Of a DNA stretch of 64,000 bases, positions 46,244 to 61,153 are shown in pieces (the stretch's first letter is position 1; each line of letters begins with the position of its first letter). Source of the stretch: Sphagnum compactum (lineage: Eukaryota; Bryophyta; Sphagnopsida; Sphagnales); NCBI GenBank assembly GCA_965153455.1, contig OZ234497.1, forward strand, positions 19,399,872-19,463,871. Reading direction: 5' to 3'. The notes below the pieces were generated by a model. It saw only the letters and a list, made by a program, of their open reading frames with translations. It was not told the DNA's origin and did no database searches. A program made the translations under genes and the position numbers.

Positions 46244-47770
46244 TGGAAATGATGAGACGATAATGTTTCACATGATCACAACAACACATCTGCATTGTTC
46301 CATTACAAGAGATGCACATCCCATGAGAGGTGAGGTGACACACATCCCACTACATGCTATCAATGAAAATTGATTATATACATTCTATAATACTCAAAAG
46401 TGTGGTGAGTGAGTTTTCGAGTTTATTGGATGCAGTTTCAAGCTTCAAAGATCAATGGGTAGATGGATATTAAATATTTCCCAACATGAGAATCCCCATG
46501 AGAATAAGTGCACAATGTGTGTGCCTAGTGGTATCTGTTTGTCCCAAGCAACTGATACTCATCTCCACTGATGCTGCTGGGAGACATTTGGGTGTGCAAT
46601 AAAATTTAGCAATTTTCTGTCTTCTTGAGTTTTGTTCCTGGTGAGAGATTCTCTAAGACTTGTTGTGGGTTATTGCCCTCCTCCAGCTTTTCCTAGGCTC
46701 TGGCTCTCAGGATGGCTGTATATATTGCTTAGAGGGAAAAAATGGTTAATATACAATTCTTCTTAATTAGTAGGTTTAGTAACTGACAATAAAAGAAGGC
46801 TTTCAAAGCTTTTGCAAATGTCAACTAGAGTGATTAGCCTAGAGTGTTAAGTCCCACTAGATTTTCGGGAACTTTTAAACTGTCAAGTGGCAGCTCACAA
46901 TGATTGAATTGTTTGGTAGCTTATGCTTGTAAATGCTTAATCCCAAGCAAAGGAGCTGCCAATTAGTGGTGTGTAAACTAATCTTTCTGATGAAGTGTAA
47001 TTCTCAGTTTGGTGAGGGTATCGAGTTTTGCAGGGAAAAACTGGGGATTCAGGTTCTTATGACTGGAACTCAAGTTGACATCATTGTGTTGAAACTGGCA
47101 CAAGAATCGAACTGTAGAACGAGTCTTTTCATAATGAAAATCATGAAAACAGGTCAGGATATTAGGTAGGAAAATTGTGAAAACTTAATGTCTAAGTGGG
47201 ATTGAGTATGTGAACCCTTTGGCCAACAATTCTCAAAAAAATCAAAGAACTAGTTTTCACACATCACCATGATTCTCTCAAACCCAACACATGGATGGAA
47301 GAACCCCACCCTGAACCACAATCCTTTCCAAGTTATTCTTTCATAAAATCCACCAGTTGTTGATTTTATCAAAAAGACTTTTCAAATGCCCAGAACCGAG
47401 GGTTCTTTGAATTTCAAAATTGGAAAAATGCAGAACCAAAGATTATAACACAATCAAAGAACTGCGGAACAATGGTAACTATTTTGTTGTCCTGTGTAAA
47501 CATGAAGGAAGCATTGTTGGTTGGTCACCTTTCATAGAGTGTGGGCTTGTTGTTTGGTAAAACAAATAGATAATGGATAGAGGGAATAAGCAAATTTTGA
47601 TTCAGGAAGAAGAGATGAATTGGCAGGGTGTGTGAGAATGAATGACGAGCGTATGTCAAACCTCATAATCAAAGAATTTAGTGGTGAGCAATGTTTGAAT
47701 GTCCAATTAACTTGTATACCAGGCAATATCTTTGGTGAAGTGGAGTACGTGGGTTGGAAAGCACACGAAA
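46244..47770. other. Intergenic DNA, no gene supported
   Basis: Moderately AT-rich. The longest frames (78 codons at 46933-47169, 123 codons on the minus strand at 47532-47903) lack any familiar motif. Confidence 0.5.
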
Positions 47771-48113
47771 GATGTAATTTGAGCATGATGTACATGTTGT
47801 GCACTTCTACATCAGTAGTGAGCACCACCCAACTCAAACAATAGAAAACAATGTGCACACAAATCGAAATCTCTCTACCAATGGAACACACAATGAAAAC
47901 CAAAAATTATGTTAACCATGTCAACCATCGCCCTTGATGCAATTTGAGCTTGATGTACATGTTGTGCACTATTACATCAATAGTGACCACCACCCAACTC
48001 TATTCAACTAACAAAGTCAAACAAAAGAAAACAATGTGCACACATATCGAAAAATATCTACAAATGGAACACACAATGAAGACCAAAAACCATGTCAACC
48101 ATGTCAACCATCA
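47771..48113 (+). repeat. Tandem duplication, 165-bp unit, two copies
   Basis: GATGTAATTTGAGCATGATG at 47771 and its near-copy at 47936 begin two units sharing TACATGTTGTGCACT, ACCACCCAACTC, GAAAACAATGTGCACACA and TGGAACACACAATGAA. Copy 2 has a small insertion near 48003-48020. Confidence 0.9.
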
Positions 48114-51100
48114 CTTTATTATGCCTATGTGATATGGAATCTCAAATCTCTAAAGATGAGTCTCCATACCCAATCCCTAAAAATAAATCCCCAAACATGA
48201 AATAGTTGTAACCTTGTCAACATTGAATTGGATTTTCAACAAAATAAATGAAATGTACCATTTCAAACATAGTTGACAAACATATTAGTGTACCTTTGTG
48301 AATGACTAAACGATGTGAATGAACTTTTAATTTGTATTGTGCAATTCCAATCTAACAAATCTAGACATTCAAAACTATATTGTCACAAGACTTACTCAAG
48401 TGCATGGAAATTTTCAATTGTGAAAAGTCAGTAATACATGTGCATGTAAAGTAATTTTTGCCTTGAACTTTCAAAAATTGAAAAAAACATCAATTGTTAA
48501 TGAATTGCCTCATGAAAACAATTAGTGTTAAAATCAAATGAACAAGAGAATATGGATAGTTATTATCAAAAAACTATGATTCAAATGAACTTGGTGACAT
48601 TTGATGGCATTGATGACAAAGTATGTATGATTGACGAAATAAGGCACTCAATATATCTTGAATTATGGGCAATTTTCAAACATTACATTTCAATTGGTTC
48701 GTAGCAATTTATATATAATGTTAATTTTGTTTTGATGAGGGATTTAAATTCAAAGTGGGTTGAACTCATGAGGTTACATATAGACCAAGGCATCTCAAAA
48801 GGATAATGTCCAAATGACACCTAAACAATTTGTAAATTTAATATTAAGAATTGGTGATGTAACAATATATGATGTGGTATACATTGGGAGGGAAGTTTAG
48901 GAACATATTTTTTTTAGTTCCAATAAGATGTAACGTAAATTAATGAAAATTTATTAAAACTTGAACTTTAAGAGCTTATGTGCAACCTTGAGTGGATTGA
49001 TATGGACATAATATGGCAGTTTATTTTACACCTTTTTGAATTATAATGTGTCTCAAACCAAAGGTTTTTCGAATTTTTTAATAAGGGATTCAAATGTTTG
49101 ACTTTTATGTAATTTAATTATGTGCAATTTTTTAATTATTCAAGCATTAATGTTTTACATCAAATGCAAGACTTTTAAATGTGCATGACCTCTCGGTTAC
49201 TAACTATACATAAATAATTTGTAAATGGACTTAGATCATAATCATAGTTTGTAGTGATCCATTTATCAATTTTCAAAATTAATAAATGTCATAAGCAATT
49301 CAAAGTAGGGGGTTTCAAACCATTTCGAAATGGCATAAAAATTCAATGCCAAAATTAGAAGAAAATGATGAAATTCATTATGATATATTTTTTGGGATTT
49401 TTATACCTTTGTTCACATACATAATTATATCTTGGAATGTATTAAAGGACAAGCTTTAGTTACTTTTTGGAATTTTTTTTGTAATTTCAAAGATGAACAT
49501 TCAATAATGTCACATCATTGTCACTATCAAAATACATTGTAAGAAAATGTTATTAAAAACTCTTACTACATCATTTTTTGGTTCACTCTAATTTGCACAT
49601 ACCTAGAAGAAATTTATCATGTTAAAAGAAATTACTATAATGAAAAATGGAATAGATTAGATGGTGGATGCATTTGATAAAAAATATGAAAATGTTAATT
49701 GATTTTAACTAGTTCATGAAAGGTAACCATTTTTAACATTTTAAAAGCTATGATTCCATTTAGTGTTATGATAATGAATTTTTGATTACATATGGTAGTT
49801 GTGAAAGGAAAGATAGAATTTCTTATTATTTGTTAGATTTTACTATTTATTGCAACAATTTGATAATTCAAGATTACCTAAAGTAGGTGGGAGTGGTTGA
49901 AAAGCCATTCCCTTCATTATTTTAGGTAGTGGTTGATTTACATGCACTATTTTGGTTAGTATTTAGGTGGAGGCAGGGGCTAGAGTGTAACCACTAAAAT
50001 AAGATCTAAGGTTGAATTGGGAGGATTTTGAAAAGGTGCAAGTAGTGGTTACCTCACCTATTAAAAGGTAAAATCTAGTGTATGTTGTGTGGTTTGTTGA
50101 GGAATTTAATGAAAAACTCAAGAGCAAAAGGTGTGTTTTCAAAGGAAATTGATTGTCCAATAATAATAGAAATTTGTGAAATAATGTGTGAGTGTTTTTC
50201 CAATAGCTTGAAACCAAAGTGTAATTGCTAGAATAAAACTATAGTTTTTTATGGTGTTTGTGTGCTAAAACGTTTTCACTGTGACATATTGTATGGTCCA
50301 AATGGGTGTAGTCACAATAAAACGAGCCAAAAAGGATGTCAAATGACAAAGAAAAATAGTCAAAATTGGAGAAATATTTAAGTTTTACCATTTAAAACCA
50401 TGGCAATCATGGCAAGTTGTTCCTTTTTTATTCATATGAATGTCAAAGACTTCATATCAAAAATCCATTTGATAAAATTTAAATTTAAGTTTCGATTTAG
50501 AACCTTTGAAAGTGAACACCTATTGTATTAAAAGGAATCAATTTTGCAAAGTACTATCAAAAGAATTCATATTATAAAATAAAATTCATGAGAAAAATAA
50601 GAAGATAAAGACCTATTAGTCACATTCAAAAAGCACTCATACCCTAAAATATGTGGCAATCGAAAACTTTAAAAATTGAAATATTTTGCAAAATTGATCC
50701 AGAATATTAAACCTTCAAAAGTCGTTTAGCACATATAAATGGGGTATAATGTACATATGTGTTTAAAATATATTTTTTTTAATTATAAAAAAACATGAAA
50801 ATTTTTAAAAATCAATTTTTGGTTATGATTTGAAATTGTTATCATTTTTAAAAACGAAACATTGAATTTACATGGAATCACACACTTTCAAATTTTCATA
50901 TTTATTCCAAAATTTTATTTATTTTTAAATCTCATGTACTTGGACAATTATAAGCATTTATTATGATTTTTTTTTTTAAATCAAAATTCATTTGTATGAT
51001 AAAGTTATTTTCGACAAAAGGACATGCAGTCTTTTTTTAAAAATAACACCATTGGCTCATTTAACTCATTTTCACCCAAATAAATAATTAACTTTATGTT

Positions 51101-51596
51101 TTAAATGTTGGAAAATGTGGTTGCAAGCTAAGGTGCTAGTTTATTTTTAGCAAATATGCCACTCTTTTAAAATATATATAATAATATTGTTAACATGATA
51201 ATTTTTTATAATATCATTGGTTAAATTGGGATTACATGGTGGTTAATGAACTTAAAAAATCATATGAAAAAAAATCATTTTAGACAACTTTTTAACATAC
51301 ATGTTAAGAAAAATAATATTAATCCATCAAAAAAATGATTATGATATGGACTTATGAAAATACAACCTATTTCAACCCATTTATGAGTCCATAAATGGTT
51401 TTAGTTATGTTTTTTCTAGCAAACTTTTTGCATCTATGTTCCTATTGCTTTAATATATCATTTATTGAGTCCCTATAAAATAACCCAAATAAAAATCATG
51501 CACCAAAATGCATGTACAAAAGGGTACATATAAAAAAACCAATCCATATTTTTCAACTTCAAACATCCATTATTATATATTTGGTCCATATATGTT

Positions 51597-51600
51597 ATAT

Positions 51601-51641
<41 letters not shown>
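51597..51641. repeat. (TA)n(TG)n compound microsatellite
   Basis: A short TA run passes into about sixteen TG units. Confidence 0.95.
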
Positions 51642-51642
<1 letters not shown>

Positions 51643-52689
51643 CTTATTCAAGTTAACAATCTAAATTTCATCACAATTTTCCATTATTTTTATTTTATGA
51701 CATGTTAATAGCATGACACTTTGCAAAAAACTGCATTGTGAAAAATAAATAAATGACCCTACCTTGCAACCACCTGAAAAAACTAGTTTCCAATAGTGTT
51801 GGATGAATGGTACATTTTACATTCAAATGTGAATTTAATGGAAAAAGTAAGATTTAAAATTTGAAAAGTGTGGATGAAGTTTTCCAAGAATGTGATTTGA
51901 AGAAAATATGTTAAGTAGATACTAAAAAATTGAAAATTATCCACTAACTTTTTTATTATATTTTAGTTGTAGTGGACACAGAACTAAAAATGCCCATACT
52001 TGCGTTGGATAAATGCCATAAAACACCCAATCATAAAAAGAACACATGACATAATAGTTTAATTGGAAGCAACTACAATCCATTTTTACATCCACTACTT
52101 TGTTGGATAATATGCAAGTATGACATGGATTCCATGTGGGTGTCTTCATGCTAAGGATTACCACTTAAGATGTCACAAATGTAGTTTTAATGCATGTAGC
52201 AACCAAATGAGGTCTAAATTGTTGATCAACTATCAAAACATTACAAAAATAAAATATTAAATTATTTAGGTACATGCCAATGGATAATTTATATATTTTT
52301 ATGTGTCAATAAATGATAGTTATAAAGTCATTTGTAACTAAAAATACTTTCACCACAACCAAAAAATATTCCATAAGGATTTCATTTTTCACAATTTACA
52401 TGATTTTTCTTATTGGAAATTATTGAATCAACATTATTTGTCATAATTACACTTTTTAAAAACATTGTTTTCAACATATACATTAGTTTTAATTCTCTAC
52501 CCCATTAAAGTTCAATACTACTCTTAAAACTCTTTTAAAAAATCCTTTCAAAAAGTCTTGGGTGGAACTTTTTAACATAAAAACACCCATGTAGCCTACA
52601 TGGATCCTCACTTTGCAAATATATTAATTTACAACTATGACTTGTGACTACATTTGTAATTAACATTCAAATAGTCACACAATGTTAAG

Positions 52690-53000
52690 TGCTCTAACTA
52701 TTTAGCCTAATTTAACCTACTTATCTACATAATTATAATAATAGGTATAGGTATTTAAAATGTGTCTAGCCTAACCTAGCTTAATAACCTATTAAGTTTA
52801 TTTAACCTAGCCTTACCTAGCATACCTAACCTACCTATTAGTCACATACAACTAGGGTAGGTTAAATAGGCTAATCTACCCTATGTTTGTGCTTAATAAG
52901 GTAGGTCTAACCTACCTTATCCTACCTAACTTAATTTACATGGCTAGTCTACTAAATTTAACCTAATCTACCTACTTTAACCTACCTACTAACTAATACA
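52690..53000. repeat. CCTA/TAACCTACC-rich patch
   Basis: Words such as TAACCTA, CTACCTA, CCTAACC and their complements TAGGTTA and GGTAGG recur at irregular spacing on both strands over about 300 bp. No fixed unit length could be set. A degenerate simple-sequence patch; not telomeric TTTAGGG. Confidence 0.6.
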
Positions 53001-56000
53001 TGTTTTATACACTTTGATAAGCAATTGCAATAAAAAATATGTCACCTATCATCTCATCATTTATGTATAGTTGCAAATATAATTCCAAAAACAACTTGGT
53101 TGACAACCATCAATGGAGGCCTCCAATAATGAATGACATATGTTCACTTTATATCAATATTTTCGTATAAACTTATGGTAATACCAAATTATAATTCCTA
53201 TAGGACTAAAACTTGGATCCATCATAATGTTATTGCATATGCAATTACTAACATTTGCAACTATGGTTTACTACATGTGTAGTCACAAAATGAGTTGATT
53301 TGGACAATAATTGTACACTAGTTAATAAGACCATAAATGTAAGTAATAATTTTTGTCCCTTCTCTTTAAGTATATTTTAGTTAGATTAAAATAGAGTATC
53401 ATGGCTAGGGTATTTTCCTATCACATTGTAGTAGATACCATGTAAATACAACAACTTGGACAATGGTAAATTATCGTCACACCATGGAAAGAAAGAAGAA
53501 GCAAGTCTATAGAAAAAGCAAGTTTTTATTATTCACTATCTCCCAAGTACACAAAAACCTAGGTCTCTATCCAAAGTCCTCACTTACAAAAGTATCAACA
53601 ACAACCCCAAATATTACTGTTTTCTCCCTTTTATAATCCAACTGACAGTTTTAACTGTCTAACTGCCCTTGACATTTCAACTTTGGTAAGTTGATTCTTA
53701 CCACTCATTATTTTGCTACATCTAGATTTGTTTACATTACTTATTGCTTTGTCAAGTCGTTTTGTAATCTGTCAAATTGATTTACAATAATGTTTAGTCT
53801 TGTCAAATCACTTTGTCTATTACATACTAATTTGCTAAATAAGAAATTTCCTTTTCCTAACAATAAACATAAAGTTGGAATGGACATGATTTCTTCTGGA
53901 ATCAAATTTGTATGACATAACAAACCCAAAGTACAAATGAGTGAACATGTCACAATTCAATTAGTTTAAGTTCAAGCAATCAATGTTAAATGAATATGGA
54001 GTTATTGATAACATATTATTGTTATTCAATAAAATTGAAGATGAAAATACGTAATTCATCAAAAACTCAAACACCAAATGCAAGCATATGACAATACCTA
54101 CTTATTAAGATGTTTATGAATCATTGCAAAGTTTGAACAAAATTAATTCAAGAAGATTCATCACATGGTTATGCCTTGGGGTCTACATCAATTGAATAGA
54201 ATTTGCAAACCATTGCTCAATTGTTGTCAAATGCATACATATTGAAAAGGCCTTGGGGAAATTGGTGAAATGTCATGTATTAGTATGAAAAAATCGATAT
54301 GTTTATAGTTAGGGTACCACAATAGGAACACATTGAAATACAATTAATCAATCCTTTCATTTTTTTAATCTCTCATGGTAGCCCATATAGACACAATTGT
54401 TTTGTAATTACTCTTACGGTTGATTTGTGTTACAATGGGTGGTCAAGATTATTTGAAGAGTTTTTACATATCTAAATCCCTTTTATAAATATGACAAGTC
54501 TACTTGAGGACTCCAAGATTCCAAGACACTCCCAATCTAATGGTGTGGCTTTTTAAATGCTAAAAGATTATCCAAAAATCTAAATAACGATTCTTTTTGT
54601 ATGCACATGTGTGTTGGACTTCTTACCAAACCTTTGAAAACTAGTTGAAGTTTTTTTTAAACTAATATAAATGTCTTTTTCTTTGTAGCCCCAAAACCTA
54701 AAATATTCAAAGTTCTAGTATCACTTTAATGAAAATTAATGCTATATATTATTTAAGTTTTATGTGATCACATAGAACACATGTTTTTCTATCTATGGTT
54801 AAAATATGAAGAAAGTTGAAAAAATAAATTGTTCTTCCTTTTGATTCCAAAATTTGATAATGTTCCGAACTAAGTTTCAAAACACTTAAAAGGACAATGT
54901 TATTTTTACATTAAAATAATGATTTTTCTTAACCATAATGGTTTTATTATACATATTATTTTTAACAAACAAATTAAAACCATACAACATGCATTATTGG
55001 GATTCATAATGGTTTATTTAGGTGGGGACTCTTTTTTGAATTTACAAACTACATGAGTAAAACTATAAGGTCCCATATATTGGGTGTTGGGTAAAAATAA
55101 TAATTTAATTATTTCTATGATAGGGTTATGTTTATTCTAAAAACCAAAATATAATTAATATAGGTATAATATGTTAATCCATAGTATTAATAAATAAATT
55201 AAAAATATATATATGAACTAAAAGTTTTAATTAATATTCATTGTTAGTAGGTTCATTAGTACATTAAGAGATCTTAATTCAAAAATAATTTTATTATTTT
55301 TCATTTGTCTATTAAATCTTACACCCTTGGTTAATTATCAATGGAAGTCTTGTCTAATTGTTCATTATTCTTTTAGAAATCAAATTTGTTCAACCTTGTC
55401 TTAATATGATAATTGTACTTTGATGCATGTGCCTCCCTCTTTCATTTCAATATTTCATTCATAACTTACTAAATATGATTTATTATTTAACACATTGAAC
55501 AATTGACTATCAAGTCATATATCCTTGTGAACTATTTCATAAGATACAAGATAGACGTATTGGGTCACAAGGAATCATTTACAACATCAACAAGATGTGT
55601 AAAGTTAAGAACACCATAATAAAAATGTCAAGCCCATCGATATTGGGTCAAAAGTAATCAATTTATACTTTACTATGATCATGTGAGGTGCTAAACATGC
55701 TAATTGCAAGGTTATAGGAATTGTTGTCAAGTTAGATTTTCTTGTTTTGAATTCATTATTCTTTTGTGTATTGAAACAATTAGTTGAAGATTGAACTTGC
55801 ATTAGCCAATATTATTATCTCAAATTACAAGATTTTTATTGTTTTAATCACAAAATTTCATTTCTAACCTATAATAGAAATTAGATTGGTTAACAAAATT
55901 TGCTAATCCAACTTGTTGTGAAACAAATTGCTAGAAGGCGCTAAAGTAATTACTTTTTCATGTCATGGTTCATTGCTCAATTAATCCACATTTGGAAAAA

Positions 56001-59000
56001 AAATCTTGATTTATTTTCCAAGTCTAAGCTTACTAAAACCAAAGATTTAAATGCATATTACATGCAATTTTTTAAAACTTAAGTATAAAGTGGTTGAATA
56101 TGCGCATATTAAAAAACTAGGTAATAACAAGGTGTGGAAAAACAAAATCATCAGTAGAAATCAAATTTCATATAATTATAAAAAATGTTTAATGACAACA
56201 AAAAAATTTCATCCAAACCTTCATGTCTTCTAGGAAAGTATTATAAGGGCATTTCATGCACCATGAGTGTTAGGATTAAAATGGACAAGTTTGTGAAAAT
56301 CTTTTATTAATGGTTTAAATTTGCATTAAACTCAAAGAAAAATTATTTGATTCAATCGGAAACATTATTGTTAGCCATCATGGTAGTTTCCTTGGTTTGA
56401 GAAGCTATTATAATTTTTTTAAATATATGTTAAATTACAATAACACTAATATTTGAATTTACTAGAAATGATGACAACATCATATGCCCACATAAACTTG
56501 TCAATGAATAACATTGATCAACAACTTGACATTGAACACATATTCAACTCCCATTCTTTGTTAATTGCATTAGTTGTGGGCATGTTAAAGTAAAAAATTG
56601 AATTATTTTGGTATCCCTGAAAAAAGTAAGATGTAAATAAATGTAAAATAACAATAAATCCCATTATTGAATTGTTTTACATTGAATGTTTCTAGCTTTA
56701 ATAATAAATTATATAATTTTTTTTCATTGAAAACATCTCCACCAACATATACATAACATGTTTCAGATGAACATTCATAAAAATTTGCCTAATTAGTTTA
56801 ATGAAATGGTTGTGGCTCAACATTTTTGCTCAATAAGCTAAGGTTGGAAAAAGTCACACATAGTCTGACATTTGATTAACCAAATATATTGATTGCTCCA
56901 AGTGGTTAATTATTAATAGGTTTTAAATTTTTTATTATCCCAAGTTCATGTTTATGGGTGTGGCTTGGAATTGGTAAATAATAATATTGAATGGGAAAAA
57001 TAATGTTGCAAGGCCAAATGTTAAGTATGTGTCTAGAAATGTTTTAACATTGTGCATTAATTTTCCCTTGTTTCAATAGGATTTTAGTAGGGTATTCAAA
57101 ATGTAAGTAGTTGTCAACCATTTTTTTCATAATACAATGTTTTAAAAAATAAATTTCAAGTATGTGTTAGCAAAAAATTAATATAATAATTATTTGACGA
57201 CACCCTCAAATATATAATGATCTTTATATCCTAATTCAATACATATAAGTTGTAAAATGTAAAGTACAATTGAACACCATATTGACTAATCATGAATTTT
57301 AAATGTACTTATGTAGTTTGTAAGGCCAAAGTCCTTTATTATACTATTTTTTTCAAATTTTGTATTCAACTTATCATAACTCAATGAAAGGCACAATCAT
57401 TTTCAAATAAAATAAAAATTTGAAATATATTTTCTTGCATTCATAATAAAAAAATTTATCATTTCAAAATTGAAATTTGAAATTTTATCTTTTTCTTTTC
57501 TAATTTACCATGCCCTCACTCAACTACTAGCTTGTCTATTGTTTTAGTTGTATATGAATTTTCAAAAGGTCTAAAAATATCATTATTCTAAGAAGTTGAA
57601 AATGTGAGGACATTGTGCACACGTTGCACTGATGCTTTTCTTTGTGAAATGCACTTGGATCACCCCAATGTGGAAGGTGAATGTTATGCCTTGATATGGA
57701 AGGTTCATGTATGTAAGGCAATATTTGTAAAGTCTAAATGTTCACACAAAGAATTGAATAAGTTAGAAATCATTTGAATCCTATCCATCATTCTAAATAC
57801 ACATGCATTTAGCATCTAATTGTTTATTAGATATATTTGATTTTCATTTCATAATTTGTGATCACTAATCAAGTTTTAACACATCAATGCAAATTTATGT
57901 ACTAAACTTAGGGTTGCTAAAATGGAGATGATGCAATAATTTAAATCCACTCGCCATTCTTTTGTCCATAGTTAAACATGAGCTAGTAACTAACTTAATC
58001 CAAGTTACATGCTTGGACCCAATCTCATCATTTTGTGAAATGTTTAAATATAAAACTAATGAGGATAAATATTTTATTTGGACTTTTGATCACAAAAATT
58101 TTGGATCACAATTTGATAATAGTAATCACATAAAATTTGTTTTTCATAAGTTCATATTGTTTAGAAATATGTGCCATGTGTTTGAAACATGTATGAAGCA
58201 TGTGTAAATAAGATGAAAGATTTTATTGTCAATAATATATTTTCATTTTATTTATATGTGTTTTTTCAATGTTTTACACACACAACATCTATCTCCAAAG
58301 AGTACAAACCTATCAAAAATACAAATTACAACTATTATTGCCAAATCGAGGCTCACAAAGTTTGTGTTGTTGACCCATCAAAGTCATGTCTTCATTGGCT
58401 TGTGATGCCAATGCAAAATTATATAAACGATTAAACACATGGCAATACCATTTTAGATTAAATCATGTTAAAAACACAATGTGACTTGAAATTTGCAAGA
58501 AGATTGAGTCACCAAAATCCAAACTTGAACAAATGATGGGTTCCATATCACATAGTGTGTTTGGTGGACCTATAGAAAAGGTGATTAGTAGATTTGAGAA
58601 GAACACATGGGACACATACAATTTGAGTTTTACTAATTGATCTCCAAATAATTACTAACCTCCCATACTTAATTATTTTTTTGCAAACTAATCTTCCAAT
58701 ATGATATTAAAATTAATAAGCTTGCAAAACAATCATTAATGTGTTTTGCAAAGAAGTTAGTAATCATTGGGGTCATGAATATTGTTTTTCAATTTTCTAA
58801 TGTTGCATCACTGGCTAGCAACAAAGAAGGATTTAAAATTGAATGGTATCTAGATTCTGAAATCCTATCTAAAAAGTAAAAATACTAGTTATAAAAATGT
58901 TAGCAAACTTAATTTGAATCCAAATGTGGCCAAAAAATAAATTCAATTTGTTTGGGTAGAGATTTGGCAAATTTTTCAAAAGATGAAATTACTATGACAT

Positions 59001-59848
59001 AATATTTAAAATTTTTGATGTTTTACATTTTGACAAAATTTTGCACCATTTTTTTTTTTTTTTTGCTAGGGGTAGAAAATAAATGTCTAATTTTGGTTGA
59101 CAATCATTTTCAACACATTTAATGCAATATGAAATGCATGGATTCTAAAACTTGTTGTGAATAACAAGATGATTTGACTTGTTAATAAGAAACAAACATA
59201 TTTTATCCATGTTTATCATTTCTCATTCTTTAAATTCTAAAACATCAAAATTGTCAAGAAGATTTTTTTCATAATAAGATCTATTATAAGAAGTGGAAAT
59301 ATTGATCAAGGTAGGGGTGGGGGTGTAAAAAATTTTGCTTATGGCAGTTGTGAAAATGTTTTGCCACCTAACCTAACTTCATTTCAAAGTATTCATTTGA
59401 AATTTCCAATGATGATGTTTCATTGGAACTGGTTTATGTAAGATGGGTATTTTGGTGACCATCATTACAACAATTCCAAAGTCATTGCGGATTATAATTC
59501 GTCATAGATCCATTTAGAGATTTATTTATTTATTTTGTATCTTGTTCTGAACTTTTCTAATGAATCAAACTTTTGTTGGTTGCCTAGCAAATCAAGAATG
59601 TAAGAAACTACTATTAATGAAATAAAATGATATATAGTGAAATTTACAAAAATTTATCTATTGAAAGGACAAAATTGGTTACAACAAAATTATTATGTCC
59701 ACAAAAAATAATTTAATCATCATATAATCATCATCCTGGTGGTGCAAAGCAACGCAAAGCCCAAATTTCATATAGTAAGCATGTAAAGCAGTTTTTGCCC
59801 AAGACATTGGGAGGAAGGAATGGAAATTAGGAAAAAAGATTGAAAGAA

Positions 59849-59871
59849 TATATATATATATATATATATAT
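59849..59871. repeat. (TA)n microsatellite
   Basis: About eleven TA units, followed by a T/A homopolymer-rich stretch to 59905. Confidence 0.95.
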
Positions 59872-60790
59872 TTATTTTATTTTTTTATTTTTTTATTTTT
59901 TTTTTCCGGGTTTTGTAGTCACCAAATTTTGATTTAAAATAATTATATGAAGTTCTAGAAGGTATACAAAAATATATAAAGATGATTAGATTTTGTAACC
60001 TTCAAATATTGTATAGCCAGGTTTGGTTAAATCCTCTTATCAATGTTGCCACTTCAGCTACATCACAAAATGGAAAACATAAAACACTAGTGAGACCTAG
60101 AAAATTATAGATATGCCTTAAACTAAGGAAGGACCAACAATAAAGATGTTTGCAAAGCGCTATTAATCTTAAGTTCCAATTTTTCATTGTATTTGCAAAA
60201 TATCATACTATATTTTAAAGCACATGTTCCCGCTTCATTCATCCCAATACTTAACTTTGTCCATTCATAGTAAGAAACGCATTAGAAAATGGCATCTAGT
60301 CAGATCAGTTTGTGTTTTCGGAAAAAAAAAATCATTAATAATTCAAGAAAAAAATACAAGGAAAAATTTGCCACTTTTCAAACTAACTTTTAATTTTTGG
60401 CCAATATTTGACCAATGTTTTACAATTTGGACAATTTTCTTAAAATTGTGTGTGTCACCAATAAATGCTAAATCTTCCTGGGGATGCTTTGCCAATTGGA
60501 TGCTCTCTTCAAAATTTGGCAAAAAAGAAACCATGATTCACATGCATGGGTTTGATAGCATGGGTTTGACATCATGCTTTTCTCATGAGGTTCCTTGCAA
60601 AGGGTAGAGGATGATGGATTTTGTGTCTGCTTTTTACACAGAGAAAAAGGCTGCAATCTTTGTGTCCTTGTTGTCTAAAACTCACAACCTCACATCATCA
60701 TCATCATCATCATCAAGGAGTATTATTCAAGTCATTCTCTGACACACTGAACTCACACAAAACTGAGATGGGACAAATTTGACACTCCAC

Positions 60791-61153
60791 GAGCATCTCC
60801 AGTGGTGCTCAATATGTGAGACCTTGCAAAAGTTTTTTCACATCCAAGTTTAAGTTATATGTTTTTTTGATCCCAAACCCACCCATAAAACTGAAACTGG
60901 TGCAGCAAATAGGTGTGGGACTACTAATAGCAAACCACCTGGACCAATTATTATTATGATGGGTCAATCAGAAGCAGTGAGCAGCAGTCAGATCCAATTT
61001 ATTACACTCTTTTCTGCAGGTGGACAATGTTGATGCGCCCTTTACCAACCACCGCAAACTCTGCAATTTTGCTGAGCCAAACCAGCATGTTTTGACTTTT
61101 CTTCATCCAATTTTACTGTGCAGGATCACATGCTGAGCACTGCTGGAGATGCT
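60791..61153. mobile_element. 363-bp MITE-like element with imperfect terminal inverted repeats
   Basis: GAGCATCTCCAGTGGTGCTCA at the left end and TGAGCACTGCTGGAGATGCTC at the right end are reverse complements at 19 of 21 positions. Pairing continues less perfectly inward (ATATGTGA against TCACATGC). No protein is encoded, as expected for a MITE. GAGCATCTCCA ends are familiar to me from other plant MITEs, but I cannot assign the superfamily. No target-site duplication is evident. Confidence 0.65.

Larger units (their letters stand above)
48114..60790. other. AT-rich intergenic desert, no gene seen
   Basis: Nearly 13 kb of strongly AT-rich DNA. No frame has ordered family motifs; the longest (plus 60224-60607, 127 codons; minus 49963-50217, 84 codons) resemble nothing I know. 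CG pairs appear scarce, as expected of long-methylated repeat remains. Contains (TG)n at 51609-51641, a CCTA-rich patch at 52690-53000, a T-run at 59049-59064 and (TA)n at 59849-59871. Confidence 0.6.

Noticed and set aside
57962-58434. Two adjoining frames of 81 codons each as a broken gene
   Set aside because: Different frames with no shared motif, and no similarity to any transposon or cellular protein that I can recognise.
60224-60607. 127-codon plus-strand frame
   Set aside because: Lys/Phe-rich as expected from A/T runs; no motif and no partner exon.
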